Below, piece by piece: positions 17,733 through 25,125 of a stretch of 64,000 bases of DNA. The notes below the pieces were generated by a model. It worked only from the letters and a program-made list of their open reading frames with translations. It was not told the origin of the DNA and did no database searches. Made by a program: the position numbers and the translations under genes. Position 1 is the stretch's first letter, and every line of letters begins with the position of its first letter. Source of the DNA: Neobacillus rhizophilus (GTDB lineage: Bacteria > Bacillota > Bacilli > Bacillales > Cytobacillaceae); assembly GCF_018343535.1 (NCBI RefSeq), contig NZ_JAGYPF010000003.1, forward strand, positions 434,001 to 498,000, read 5' to 3'.

Positions 17733-18305
17733 ATTAACATTTTGTGGGATTTCGACGGAACGCTTTTTGACACCTATCCAGCACTGGTCGAAGGATTTGT
17801 TCAGTTGGCCCAGCAGGAACTTGACCGCGGTGAGGTATTAAAATGGCTAAAAAAGGATTCTAAAACGGCCTTTAAACATTATGGAATTGATGAGAGCCGG
17901 AGGGGTGAGTACCAAACGTCTTTTAATTATTTTTCCAAAAGGATCAGCAGGCCATTTGATGGCGTTGAGGATGCTTTAGCAGCTGTTGAGAACAATGTAA
18001 TTGTGACTCACCGCGATAAGGAATCCACCATTTATCTACTGGAGAAATTTCATTTATTAAAATACTTTAAGGACATTGTTTCCGTTGAAGAACAGGGCTT
18101 TACTAGAAAACCTCATCGCTCGTCATATGAATATGTCCTTAAAAGCCATCACATTGATTTGGTAGTTGGAGACCGGGAACTGGATTTAATTCCTGCAAGA
18201 GAGTTACAGATCAAAACTGTCGCCTTTCAGAATCGAAACATTGAAGCGGATTTTCATATTGAGAGCTATGCGGATTTTATTCCGATGGTTCTCAATAGGC
18301 TGTAG
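17733..18305 (+). CDS. HAD-family hydrolase, phosphoglycolate-phosphatase-like, probable ATT start
   Basis: A HAD phosphatase of about 190 residues. The nucleophile motif is WDFDGTLFDT, motif II is probably the Thr in VIVTHRD, and motif III/IV is Lys in GFTRKP followed by VVGDRELD. The cap is a small helical insert after residue 20. There is no ATG. TTG at 17742 would begin directly at W-D-F and lies 15 nt after the ribosome site AGAGGG. ATT at 17733 lies 6 nt after that site and restores the family N-terminus (M-N-I-L-W-D-F-D-G-T). I therefore annotate the rare ATT start; the TTG is the fallback. The gene stands alone, divergent from regulator 2. The substrate is unknown. Confidence 0.75.
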   Translation: MNILWDFDGTLFDTYPALVEGFVQLAQQELDRGEVLKWLKKDSKTAFKHYGIDESRRGEYQTSFNYFSKRISRPFDGVEDALAAVENNVIVTHRDKESTIYLLEKFHLLKYFKDIVSVEEQGFTRKPHRSSYEYVLKSHHIDLVVGDRELDLIPARELQIKTVAFQNRNIEADFHIESYADFIPMVLNRL

Positions 18306-18341
18306 GAAAACGAATTCTGTTCATATTTTTTTAATGCAGGT

Positions 18342-18395
18342 TTAACAATTTGCTAACATCTATAACACTGTTTATTAACATCGGACCGTTATAGT
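18342..18395 (+). promoter_or_regulatory. PhoP-type box and promoter
   Basis: TTAACA (18342-18347), CTAACA (18353-18358) and TTAACA (18375-18380) fall on an exact 11-bp grid; the slot at 18364 is degenerate. A -10 element TATAGT is at 18390-18395, which puts the boxes at about -60 to -22, the usual PhoP position in Bacillus. No good -35 is present, as expected for an activator-dependent promoter. Confidence 0.65.
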
Positions 18396-18414
18396 ATTCA
18401 GTAGAGGGGATGGC

Positions 18415-18510
18415 ATGCGTGGCCATCACGGTATTTGGCGTAGGTGGAGCCGATACTTTACTGTTTCTGTCTTCCCTTGTGATAACGTAGAAAAAGCTAT
18501 CCTTAAATGA
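18415..18510 (+). CDS. Candidate 31-residue basic microprotein
   Basis: A short reading frame (start MRGHHGIWRRW, end CDNVEKAILK) that I do not recognise. It begins with ATG 5 nt after AGAGGGG and ends at TGA 18510, about 35 bp before a strong terminator. A PhoP-type box and -10 lie immediately upstream, so promoter, ribosome site, frame and terminator form a complete small unit of about 190 nt. The first half is rich in Arg, His and Trp, suggesting membrane-surface or nucleic-acid binding. The same RNA can fold into two hairpins (ATGGC/GCCAT and GTATT-GGC/GCC-GATAC), one covering the start codon. It could therefore be a regulatory RNA instead of, or as well as, a coding message. Confidence 0.5.
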   Translation: MRGHHGIWRRWSRYFTVSVFPCDNVEKAILK

Positions 18511-18544
18511 AATTTGACCTCAAACTTTACAGTCTTTTTTTTGT

Positions 18545-18590
18545 AAAAGCAAATGGCTCAGTCGACTGGGCCATTTGCTTTTTTTCTTTT
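18545..18590 (+). terminator. Strong intrinsic terminator
   Basis: AAAAGCAAATGGC (18545-18557) and GCCATTTGCTTTT (18570-18582) arms followed by a T-rich tail. It closes the PhoP-box transcript and separates it from the DHODH-like gene. Confidence 0.9.
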
Positions 18591-18690
18591 CCCCAAAAAA
18601 GCTAAATTATCATTAAACCCAACCTCAAACCCCTGGAAATATAGTAAAATTTAGGTAATAACTTACTGCTTGAAAGGAGGAAACTCCACC

Positions 18691-20490
18691 ATGCCAGATT
18701 GGTCGTATCACACCATCTTCAAGCCGATTCTTCAAAAACTTCCGCCGTCGTTCAGCCGGGAGTTTATTCACCGCGGAATGAGCCTGTTATCGTCCTCAAG
18801 AATAGGTGAAGCATTGATAGAATTTCTTGGCCACATGGCCACTTCAAAAAAACTGGAGAAAACATTGTTCGGTGTTCAAATTGCTTCGCCTGTTGGTCTA
18901 AGCGGCCAAATCGATCCCCAATTATCGGGACTGAAGGCTTTTCAGAACCTTGGCTTTGGCTTCATTGAGATTGGCCCGGTTTCGATACAGGGTTCAGCAA
19001 GTTCAGAAGAACTTCATATTGACCTAAAACAGAAACAAATATCGAGAAATCCTGACTTATCGATAATGTTAACTACAGTTAAGAAGCAGCTACACTCTGT
19101 TAAGAAAAAGAAGGTACCTTTTTTTATAAGAGCTGATGGGAACTCTACAGAGATAGAGCAGATATGCGAAGAACTCCTCCCTTATAGCAATGCCTTTATT
19201 ATCAACTGCCATACGTTTGAATCAGCCAACCAATATGAACTTTTTCAAAAAAAATTTAATAAACCCGTTATACTGTCTTGTTCAGCGGAACAAATCGAAA
19301 AACTAACATACTACCAACCTAGCGGAATACTACTTGAAGGTTTTCCTTCACTTGATGCACTTGCTGCTATAAGGAAAACAGTTGGTGACAACGTGCCGAT
19401 TATCACCTCAGGCGGGATCCGCGAGCCGGCAGATGCGGTTACATTATTGGAAAACGGTGCTTCCCTTGTCATGTTAGGCTATGAATATGTATTTGCTGGA
19501 CCCGGTCTCCCTAAGCGGATTAATGAAGTGTACTCCCACACGTTACCGAAAGAATCAGTGCAGATTCATGGATGGCTTTGGTATTGGCTATTTGGTTTGG
19601 CCATTACCATTGCAGGGTTCATTGCCCTATTTTTCAGTATGACAGCAATTATCCTTCCATATGATGAAGGCTTTTTAGGCATCATGAGAAGCGACATTTT
19701 AAATTTCAATCCTGCCATTTTATACTTCATGGCGCACGACCGGATGACTCTTTCCGGGACCATGATATCGGGCGGAATCATCTACATGCAGCTGGCGAGG
19801 CATGGCATAAGAAACGGCCTGCATTGGGCCAGAAAAGCTGTGAATATTGCGGGGATTATTGGTTTCCTTGGAATTTTTCTATTTATCGGCTACGGGTATT
19901 TCGATTGGCTTCATGGATTGTTTTGGCTGATTTTATTGCCGTTATTTATTTTGGGATATATAAAATCAAGAAATGCCAAAGAAGCGCCATCCAGCACCAA
20001 CCTTTTCAATCATCGAGACTGGAGGTGGAGCTTAATCGGGCAGCTTTCCTTTATCATATTAGGGTTTGCTTTAACGGTTGGTGGATTGGTCATCTCCGTA
20101 ATCGGCGCATCCAGTGTCTTTGTGCCGACTGATCTTGAATATATATGCCTTACGCCAGATTTGCTGAATGAATTTAATGAACGGTTAATCCCTGTTATCG
20201 CCCATGACCGGGCTGGGTTTGGCAGTGCCCTGCTAAGTGTGGGACTGCTTGTATTGATGCTTGCCCTGTGGGGAATTCGCGAAGGGGAACGCTGGGTCTG
20301 GTGGACCTTCACCATCGGGGCCATCCCCGCCTTTTTATCCGGGTTGATCACTCATTTTATTATTGGCTATACCGATTTTGTCCACTTATTACCTGCATAT
20401 ATTGCAGTTATTCTTTACATGCTAGGAGTCATTTGCACTGCTCCGTTTTTATTGATGCACCGGGACGGTTCTCATGCTTCTGATGCATGA
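18691..20490 (+). CDS. Dihydroorotate-dehydrogenase-like barrel fused to a membrane domain
   Basis: A 599-residue protein. Residues about 45-285 follow the class 2 dihydroorotate dehydrogenase barrel: SPVGLSGQIDP, GFGFIEIGPVS, and the FMN phosphate region TSGGIREPADA...GASLVMLGYEYVFAGPGLP. Two catalytic signatures are changed. The Lys-containing FDKN is IDPQ, and the NxSSPN segment is NCHTFES, so pyrimidine synthesis is unlikely. Residues about 295-595 form about eight membrane helices in two similar halves, each with a conserved AHDR (residues about 350 and 510). The ATG at 18691 follows AAAGGAGG. The last codons, giving RDGSHASDA, lie inside a dispersed palindrome (20462-20500). Function unknown. 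Confidence 0.7.
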   Translation: MPDWSYHTIFKPILQKLPPSFSREFIHRGMSLLSSSRIGEALIEFLGHMATSKKLEKTLFGVQIASPVGLSGQIDPQLSGLKAFQNLGFGFIEIGPVSIQGSASSEELHIDLKQKQISRNPDLSIMLTTVKKQLHSVKKKKVPFFIRADGNSTEIEQICEELLPYSNAFIINCHTFESANQYELFQKKFNKPVILSCSAEQIEKLTYYQPSGILLEGFPSLDALAAIRKTVGDNVPIITSGGIREPADAVTLLENGASLVMLGYEYVFAGPGLPKRINEVYSHTLPKESVQIHGWLWYWLFGLAITIAGFIALFFSMTAIILPYDEGFLGIMRSDILNFNPAILYFMAHDRMTLSGTMISGGIIYMQLARHGIRNGLHWARKAVNIAGIIGFLGIFLFIGYGYFDWLHGLFWLILLPLFILGYIKSRNAKEAPSSTNLFNHRDWRWSLIGQLSFIILGFALTVGGLVISVIGASSVFVPTDLEYICLTPDLLNEFNERLIPVIAHDRAGFGSALLSVGLLVLMLALWGIREGERWVWWTFTIGAIPAFLSGLITHFIIGYTDFVHLLPAYIAVILYMLGVICTAPFLLMHRDGSHASDA

Positions 20491-20500
20491 GAACCGTCCC
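20462..20500. repeat. Dispersed GGGACGGTTCTC palindrome, copy 1
   Basis: GGGACGGTTCTCATGC and GCATGAGAACCGTCCC arms around a 7-nt centre. The left half and centre encode the C-terminus of the DHODH-like protein. Confidence 0.9.
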
Positions 20501-20507
20501 CATGTGT

Positions 20508-21041
20508 CTAAACGCAAGTAAACGATTGAATTTGCCGTAGGTTTATTCCGAAATACATCCATCTAAATCCAGTCCATCTGTACCCTGCGACTGAGTTACG
20601 TCCGACAAATATTGGATAGAACCAAAATTGCTCAAAACCTCTTAGCCATATATAGGTGTATCTGAACAAACATCTTCTAATACCGCCTGGATCAACTGCA
20701 AATGCTTCAACTTGCTGTTGTGTCTGTGTGGGAACAAAGGATGGCGGTGGTGACGCTGGCGGTCCAACTTGCGGGACTTGCCCTGGTGGTCCCATGGGCG
20801 GTCCTGCTCCTGGGCCTTGACCCGGTGGGGCCGTAGGCGGTCCCGCTCCTGGACCTTGACCGGGTGGGGCAAATGGTGGTGAAAAGCCAGGTGCCCCTGA
20901 TGGTGGTCCCATTGGTGGGCCAAATTGTCTTTCATAAGGGTTCATTTGGTAATAATACTCCTCTGGAAATGGAGTTGAATACACATGAATTTCATGAGCA
21001 TATGGATTGCTATTATACTGAGTTATAGAATTAGGATACAT
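20508..21041 (-). CDS. Pro/Gly-rich protein with conserved-looking aromatic C-terminus
   Basis: A 177-residue protein I cannot assign to a named family. The N-terminal 35 residues are rich in Tyr, Asn and Pro. Residues about 38-105 are a low-complexity region of repeated PPGQGPGAGPP-like units. The last 60 residues are rich in Phe, Trp, Tyr and Arg (IWLRGFEQFWFYPIFVGRNS, then GYRWTGFRWMYFGINLRQI) and end in FTCV. No signal peptide or membrane helix is apparent. The composition resembles Bacillus spore-coat or matrix proteins, but that is only an impression. ATG at 21041 follows AAAGGAG; a GTG nine bases upstream overlaps that site and is rejected. Confidence 0.65.
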   Translation of the reverse strand: MYPNSITQYNSNPYAHEIHVYSTPFPEEYYYQMNPYERQFGPPMGPPSGAPGFSPPFAPPGQGPGAGPPTAPPGQGPGAGPPMGPPGQVPQVGPPASPPPSFVPTQTQQQVEAFAVDPGGIRRCLFRYTYIWLRGFEQFWFYPIFVGRNSVAGYRWTGFRWMYFGINLRQIQSFTCV

Positions 21042-21269
21042 AAAATGCACTCCTTTCTTTAAAGACCTACATCATCATATTCTTTAGTCATTGACCTATC
21101 AACTTGTTCTCTCAAAAATGGGCATCACCTATAAAAATGTTATTCATTCCTACGATATTTGTCCCAATCAGTAATCTCACAGAAAAAGACATCCTATGTT
21201 AAAATTTATTTAAGAGACATCTTTTTCCAATGCGTTTCTACCTTTTTGAAAAATGAAGGAGGTACACCA

Positions 21270-21716
21270 ATGAATACATGGATAAAAAACGGATTTTCTA
21301 TATCTACTAATAAAGACTATTTAGATATTGATGCCATTCACAAATTTTTAAGCGAAGAAGCATACTGGGCATTGGGCAGGCCAAAGGAAACTATAAAAAA
21401 GTCCATTGACAATACAACCTTATGTTTTGGCGTCTATAAAGGGGATGTCAGCAAAGGCGATGTAGAGCAGGTTGGCTTTGCAAGGGTCGTATCAGATTTA
21501 ACGATATTTGCGTATCTTGCAGATGTGTTCATTGTGCCTGAATACCGGAAATTAGGTTTGTCCAAATGGTTAATGGAAGTGATCACCAACCACCCAGACC
21601 TGCAAAACGTCCGCAGGTTTATGTTAGTCACAAATGATGCCCACACCCTGTATAGCCAATTCGGTTTCAAAGCGATTGATCACCCAGAACGGTTTATGGA
21701 AAAATTTCGTGGATGA
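21270..21716 (+). CDS. GNAT-family N-acetyltransferase
   Basis: A 148-residue single-domain acetyltransferase. The acetyl-CoA binding motif A is visible as VFIVPEYRKLGLSKWLME (about 87-104), preceded by the FARVVSDL strand and followed by motif B (FMLVTNDAHTLYSQFGF) with the usual Tyr near the C-terminus. It acts in the cytoplasm on an unidentified amine. The frame is open to 21159, but GAAGGAGG at about 21255 sets the start at ATG 21270, giving the normal GNAT length. A dispersed palindrome begins 3 bp after the stop codon. No neighbour points to a substrate. Confidence 0.85.
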   Translation: MNTWIKNGFSISTNKDYLDIDAIHKFLSEEAYWALGRPKETIKKSIDNTTLCFGVYKGDVSKGDVEQVGFARVVSDLTIFAYLADVFIVPEYRKLGLSKWLMEVITNHPDLQNVRRFMLVTNDAHTLYSQFGFKAIDHPERFMEKFRG

Positions 21717-21718
21717 CA

Positions 21719-21765
21719 CATGGGGACGGTTCTCGTGCATCAGATGCACGAGAACCGTCCCCATG
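21719..21765. repeat. Dispersed GGGGACGGTTCTC palindrome, copy 2
   Basis: Near-perfect 47-bp palindrome from CATGGGGACGG to CCGTCCCCATG with a CAG centre, between the GNAT and PhzF genes. Confidence 0.9.
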
Positions 21766-21794
21766 ATTCAATTTTAATAGAATAGGAGATTTCT

Positions 21795-22676
21795 ATGGAC
21801 AAAATAAATTTTTCAATCGTGGATGTTTTTTCACAGGGGAAATATACAGGAAACCAGCTTGCTGTTTTCAAAAATGCGGGACATCTTTCAGACCGGGAAA
21901 TGCAGCAAATCGCGAAGGAAATGAATTATTCGGAGTCTACTTTTATTCTATCTGACCAAACAAAAGACGGTGGCTACGATGTTCGCATCTTCACCCCCAA
22001 TGAAGAGGTGCCTTTTGCCGGTCATCCGACGCTGGGAACTGCCTATGTTATCCAACATGAGCTATTAAAGGAACCTGCAGAATCGCTTACGCTAAATTAT
22101 AAGGCTGGCCCGATTCCCGTCTCGTTTGTTGCAAACGAAGGCCTTATTTCGATGAAACAAAATAAACCTGTCTTCGGAAAGATATTAGAGACCGACCCAG
22201 TTTGTGGTGTCTTACAGATTGAGAAGGATGCGATTGATGAGCGATTCCCCATCCAAGAGGTTTCCACTGGGCTTCCTGTCATTCTTGTCCCTTTAAAAAA
22301 TCTGGACGCTGTCAAAAGAGTAAAGATTAATTTAGAAAAATATTATGAGTTGATTGAGAATACGGAGGCAAAAGCGATTATGGTATTTGCTCCTGAAACG
22401 TATCATCCAGAAAATCAGGTAAATGTTCGTGACTTTGCAGATTATTTTGGGGCGCCGGAAGATGCTGCTACGGGCAGTGCAAATGGATGCTTGGCTGCCT
22501 ACCTGGTAAAATACCGATTTTTCCAAACAAGCGAAATCAATATACGGGTCGAACAGGGATATGAAATGGACAGACCCTCTTTATTGTTTTTAAAGGCGGA
22601 TGAGCAAAACGGCGAAATCAACATTTCTGTTGGAGGAAAGGTTGAAAAAATCGCCCAGGGTGAATGGCTGCTTTGA
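21795..22676 (+). CDS. PhzF-family isomerase-like protein
   Basis: A 293-residue member of the phenazine biosynthesis PhzF/diaminopimelate epimerase-fold family. The N-terminal half contains DVFSQGKYTGNQLAVF and the presumed catalytic Glu47 in NYSESTFI. The second half has DFADYFGAPEDAATGSANGC, the strong family motif. Family members outside phenazine producers have mostly unknown substrates, and nothing here suggests phenazine synthesis. ATG at 21795 follows ATAGGAG. The gene lies between two dispersed palindromes, and its downstream neighbour is convergent. Confidence 0.88.
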   Translation: MDKINFSIVDVFSQGKYTGNQLAVFKNAGHLSDREMQQIAKEMNYSESTFILSDQTKDGGYDVRIFTPNEEVPFAGHPTLGTAYVIQHELLKEPAESLTLNYKAGPIPVSFVANEGLISMKQNKPVFGKILETDPVCGVLQIEKDAIDERFPIQEVSTGLPVILVPLKNLDAVKRVKINLEKYYELIENTEAKAIMVFAPETYHPENQVNVRDFADYFGAPEDAATGSANGCLAAYLVKYRFFQTSEINIRVEQGYEMDRPSLLFLKADEQNGEINISVGGKVEKIAQGEWLL

Positions 22677-22678
22677 TG

Positions 22679-22722
22679 CACGGGGACGGTTCTCATGCAT
22701 CAGATGCACGAGAACCGTCCCT
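22679..22722. repeat. Dispersed GGGGACGGTTCTC palindrome, copy 3
   Basis: CGGGGACGGTTCTCATGCAT, CAG, then ATGCACGAGAACCGTCCC. It lies between the convergent PhzF and SDR genes. Confidence 0.9.
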
Positions 22723-22727
22723 ACGTA

Positions 22728-23753
22728 TCATTTTTCAGCCCACGCCTCTAATAGTTCCTGCTCTCTATCTAGTGAAATTCCTGCTTTTAAGTTGGCAGCC
22801 TTGTGCGCCTGCAACCATTCATAAACCTCTTTAATCGTCTCTTCCAGAGCTCGGAAGGTAAGGCCCTCGTTTACTGCTTTTTCGATATTGATAGAAAAAG
22901 AGCCTTTCCAAGGTTCTGTTTCTCCCTCCAGCGGGAAGTGTTCAGGTACCCACAGCGGCATTTCCGTCCATGGCTGCACATTACGCTCCAGCAAAAATTG
23001 TTCATCTGCCCATACCCATTCACACTCGCTATTAGCGGCAGCTTTACAGGTATCCAACAGTTCTTCCATCGTCAATTTTTCGTTTGGACCTGTCACATTA
23101 AACGTTCCTGCCTTTCTGTTTTCCGCCATATCAAACACCCATTTGGCGATATCTTTGATATCAATCAGTTGAACAAGACGGTCCGGACGCCCGGGTACCA
23201 ATACTTTTCCGCCTTGAGCCACACGCTGGACCCAGTACGGAAGACGGTCCGTGTAGTCAAACGGTCCGACAAGCTGCCCTGCTCGTATATTCAACACACG
23301 CCCCGGCCAGTGCTTTTCTGCTTCCGCCTCACAGAGAACCTTCAACGCTCCGTAATGCTCATAAGGGGAAGTGCTTCCTTCCTCAACAGCTCTCAATTGA
23401 TCCAGGGACAAAGTTTGTAGGTGGTAGTCTTCGGCAATATGGAGCGGAATCCAATCTCTATAAACAGAGATACTTGAAATATACGTATAATGTTCGATTT
23501 GTTCCCCAAGTGCCTCCGCAATTTTTTTAATCTGCCCTGGAGTAAACCCGCATGTATCCATCACCACATCCCACTTACGGTTTTTCAAAAGGGATACATC
23601 ACCATCCCTATCACCGACAAGCTGCTCCAACTCAGGAAATGCATCTTTATTGGTTCCACGATTAAATAAGGTGATTTCGTGGCCTCTTTTCAATCCTTCC
23701 TCCACCAACGCCCTTCCTAAAAAACGAGTCCCGCCTAATACAAGAACCTTCAT
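22728..23753 (-). CDS. NAD-dependent epimerase/dehydratase-family SDR protein
   Basis: A 341-residue extended short-chain dehydrogenase. The N-terminal dinucleotide motif VLGGTRFLGRALVEEG and the FNRGTN acidic-to-polar switch region are clear. A VMDTCGFTPGQ strand is followed by YTYISSISVYRDW, while the catalytic YxxxK is YGALKVL. The C-terminal part (about 225-340) is the substrate-binding half with FNVTGPNEKLTMEEL. This branch resembles the RNA-binding CSP41 or isoflavone-reductase-like proteins of bacteria, whose substrates are mostly unknown. The ATG sits just behind GGGGGAGAAGG. No pathway partners are adjacent. Confidence 0.82.
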   Translation of the reverse strand: MKVLVLGGTRFLGRALVEEGLKRGHEITLFNRGTNKDAFPELEQLVGDRDGDVSLLKNRKWDVVMDTCGFTPGQIKKIAEALGEQIEHYTYISSISVYRDWIPLHIAEDYHLQTLSLDQLRAVEEGSTSPYEHYGALKVLCEAEAEKHWPGRVLNIRAGQLVGPFDYTDRLPYWVQRVAQGGKVLVPGRPDRLVQLIDIKDIAKWVFDMAENRKAGTFNVTGPNEKLTMEELLDTCKAAANSECEWVWADEQFLLERNVQPWTEMPLWVPEHFPLEGETEPWKGSFSINIEKAVNEGLTFRALEETIKEVYEWLQAHKAANLKAGISLDREQELLEAWAEK

Positions 23754-24155
23754 CCTTCTCCCCCATTTCGATTAACTTTCTTAACTTATATAACGATTAA
23801 TTTTTATAAAAAGATACGGGGGAAAAGAGAAAAAATGACGCACGGGGACGGTTCTCATGCATCAGATATACGAGAACCGTCCCCGTGATTTACTCGTTAT
23901 GGTAGTTTCCAAAGCAGGTTTTATAATCGATGAGTCAAAATTCCTCTACATAGAGGCTATACTCACAGCAAATCTTCTGATAAGATGCCCCCTTATAAAT
24001 GAGGATTACTCCGAACTGTTTAGTGCCCTAACTGAGAGTAAAAACGATTCTATTTGGTTAAATGTTCGCCGAATATTGGAAATACTTTTATGTTTTACGT
24101 TCGGAATCAGGTTGTTATAATGGTGGGTATGAAACGTGAGGAAGGAGATGCCGCA
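23754..24155. other. Intergenic region with palindrome and ACP promoter
   Basis: It holds palindrome copy 4 (23841-23887) and a promoter-like pair TTTACG (24094-24099) and TATAAT (24116-24121) with a 16-bp spacer, 35 bp upstream of the acyl carrier protein start. A reading frame over 23857-24120 begins inside the palindrome, has no ribosome binding site and is not annotated. Confidence 0.5.
23841..23887. repeat. Dispersed GGGGACGGTTCTC palindrome, copy 4
   Basis: CACGGGGACGGTTCTC to GAGAACCGTCCCCGTG with a slightly decayed centre. Confidence 0.9.
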
Positions 24156-24386
24156 ATGACCACATTTGAAAAGTTAAAGCCGATTATTGCAGATCAACTG
24201 GGGGTTAAAATGGAGGAGGTCAGACTTGATGCATCATTCAAGGATGACTTCGAAGCTGATTCACTTGATATGGTGGACCTGACGATGGAAATTGAAGACG
24301 AATTTGCCATTGAAATTAGTGATAAAGTGGCGCCGACGTTGCAAACTGTCGGAGATGTCGTAAACTTTATTGAAAAAAATCGTTAA
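24156..24386 (+). CDS. Stand-alone acyl carrier protein
   Basis: A 76-residue acyl carrier protein with the phosphopantetheine site EADSLDMVDL, Ser36. The acidic helices FKDDFEAD and TMEIEDEFAIEISD are as in fatty-acid ACPs. It should carry acyl chains as thioesters after modification by a phosphopantetheinyl transferase. It is not next to plsX, fabD, fabG or rnc, the normal acpP neighbourhood in bacilli, so it is probably a second copy. ATG at 24156 follows GGAAGGAG; earlier in-frame starts lack such a site. It has its own promoter-like sequence (24094-24121). Confidence 0.88.
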   Translation: MTTFEKLKPIIADQLGVKMEEVRLDASFKDDFEADSLDMVDLTMEIEDEFAIEISDKVAPTLQTVGDVVNFIEKNR

Positions 24387-24395
24387 CAAATAAGG

Positions 24396-24657
24396 CGGAT
24401 AGCCCACGCAGACGGACACTTGAACGTATGGCAGATGGCGTCCGCTTTTTCCATATTTATAAAATTGCTGTTTGGAAACCTTTCGATTTTTAAAAAAAAG
24501 CAGCCCTCAAGACTATTCGAAACAATCCTCGAGGGCTTCCAGATATAATATAAAAGGGGGGTCTTGAAAAAGACTGTCTTAATAGTAGCTCATTATTCTT
24601 AATAAATTCTTAACTCCTGCATTGCAGGGGAGTTTTTTTAGATTTACCGTTCCTTCT
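24396..24657. terminator. Run of three hairpins after the ACP gene
   Basis: GGCGGA with TCCGCT plus TTTT (about 24393-24446) probably terminates the ACP transcript. AGCCCTC with GAGGGCT (about 24501-24537) is a second inverted repeat. AACTCCTGC with GCAGGGGAGTT and seven T (about 24610-24640) is a strong terminator facing the convergent gene. AAAGGGGGG near 24551 resembles a ribosome site but leads only to a 12-codon frame. No gene is supported here. Confidence 0.6.
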
Positions 24658-25047
24658 TTATTTATTAATTAATTCCGTACCATACGAGTTATCGATCGCA
24701 CAAAGCCATTTCCCTTGTGAATTTTTCCTAAACACATAGGTTGCCCGTCTTTCCATTGAATAGTCATTATCATTTTTATCAGCGTCAAGCAGAGTTTGGG
24801 AAATAAACAAGGCTGTGTCTCCGGCTTCTAAAAAAATCATTTCTCCCTGTGTTGGCACAAGGGTGTTATTGAAGTATTTTGCTATCGCTATAAAAGCTTT
24901 TTTGATTTCCTCTTTCCCTCGTGCAATAGTTCCAGGTTTCACAACTAAATTGGCGTTGTTTGTATAGTAATTCATCAGTGTATCAAAATCCTCTTGCTTA
25001 ATGGCAAGATCACACTTCTTAATAACCTCTTTCAACTCGTGCTCCAT
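24658..25047 (-). CDS. NTF2-like protein (SnoaL/DUF4440, YybH-type)
   Basis: A 129-residue single-domain protein of the nuclear transport factor 2-like fold. The pattern of helix [22 protein letters not shown], strand [19 protein letters not shown] and the closing [10 protein letters not shown] fits the SgcJ/EcaC and YybH groups. Such proteins are small-molecule-binding or isomerase-like, and the exact role is not predictable. ATG at 25047 follows ACAGGAGG. Its gene runs in the same direction as the oxidoreductase upstream (79 bp gap), and they could share a transcript. Confidence 0.75.
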   Translation of the reverse strand: MEHELKEVIKKCDLAIKQEDFDTLMNYYTNNANLVVKPGTIARGKEEIKKAFIAIAKYFNNTLVPTQGEMIFLEAGDTALFISQTLLDADKNDNDYSMERRATYVFRKNSQGKWLCAIDNSYGTELINK

Positions 25048-25125
25048 CTAAAATCCTCCTGTAAAACCTTTTACAAAGTGTATAGCACGCCTCTAGTCTG
25101 TTGAGTTGTAAAAAATGGAAATATA

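Noticed and set aside
18410..18490. 26-codon frame (start MACVAITV) overlapping the microprotein candidate
   Set aside because: Its ATG directly abuts the AGAGGGG sequence, leaving no spacing; the frame at 18415 has correct spacing.
23857..24120. 87-codon frame upstream of the acyl carrier protein
   Set aside because: It begins within a dispersed palindrome, has no ribosome binding site, shows no recognisable domain, and overlaps the probable ACP promoter.
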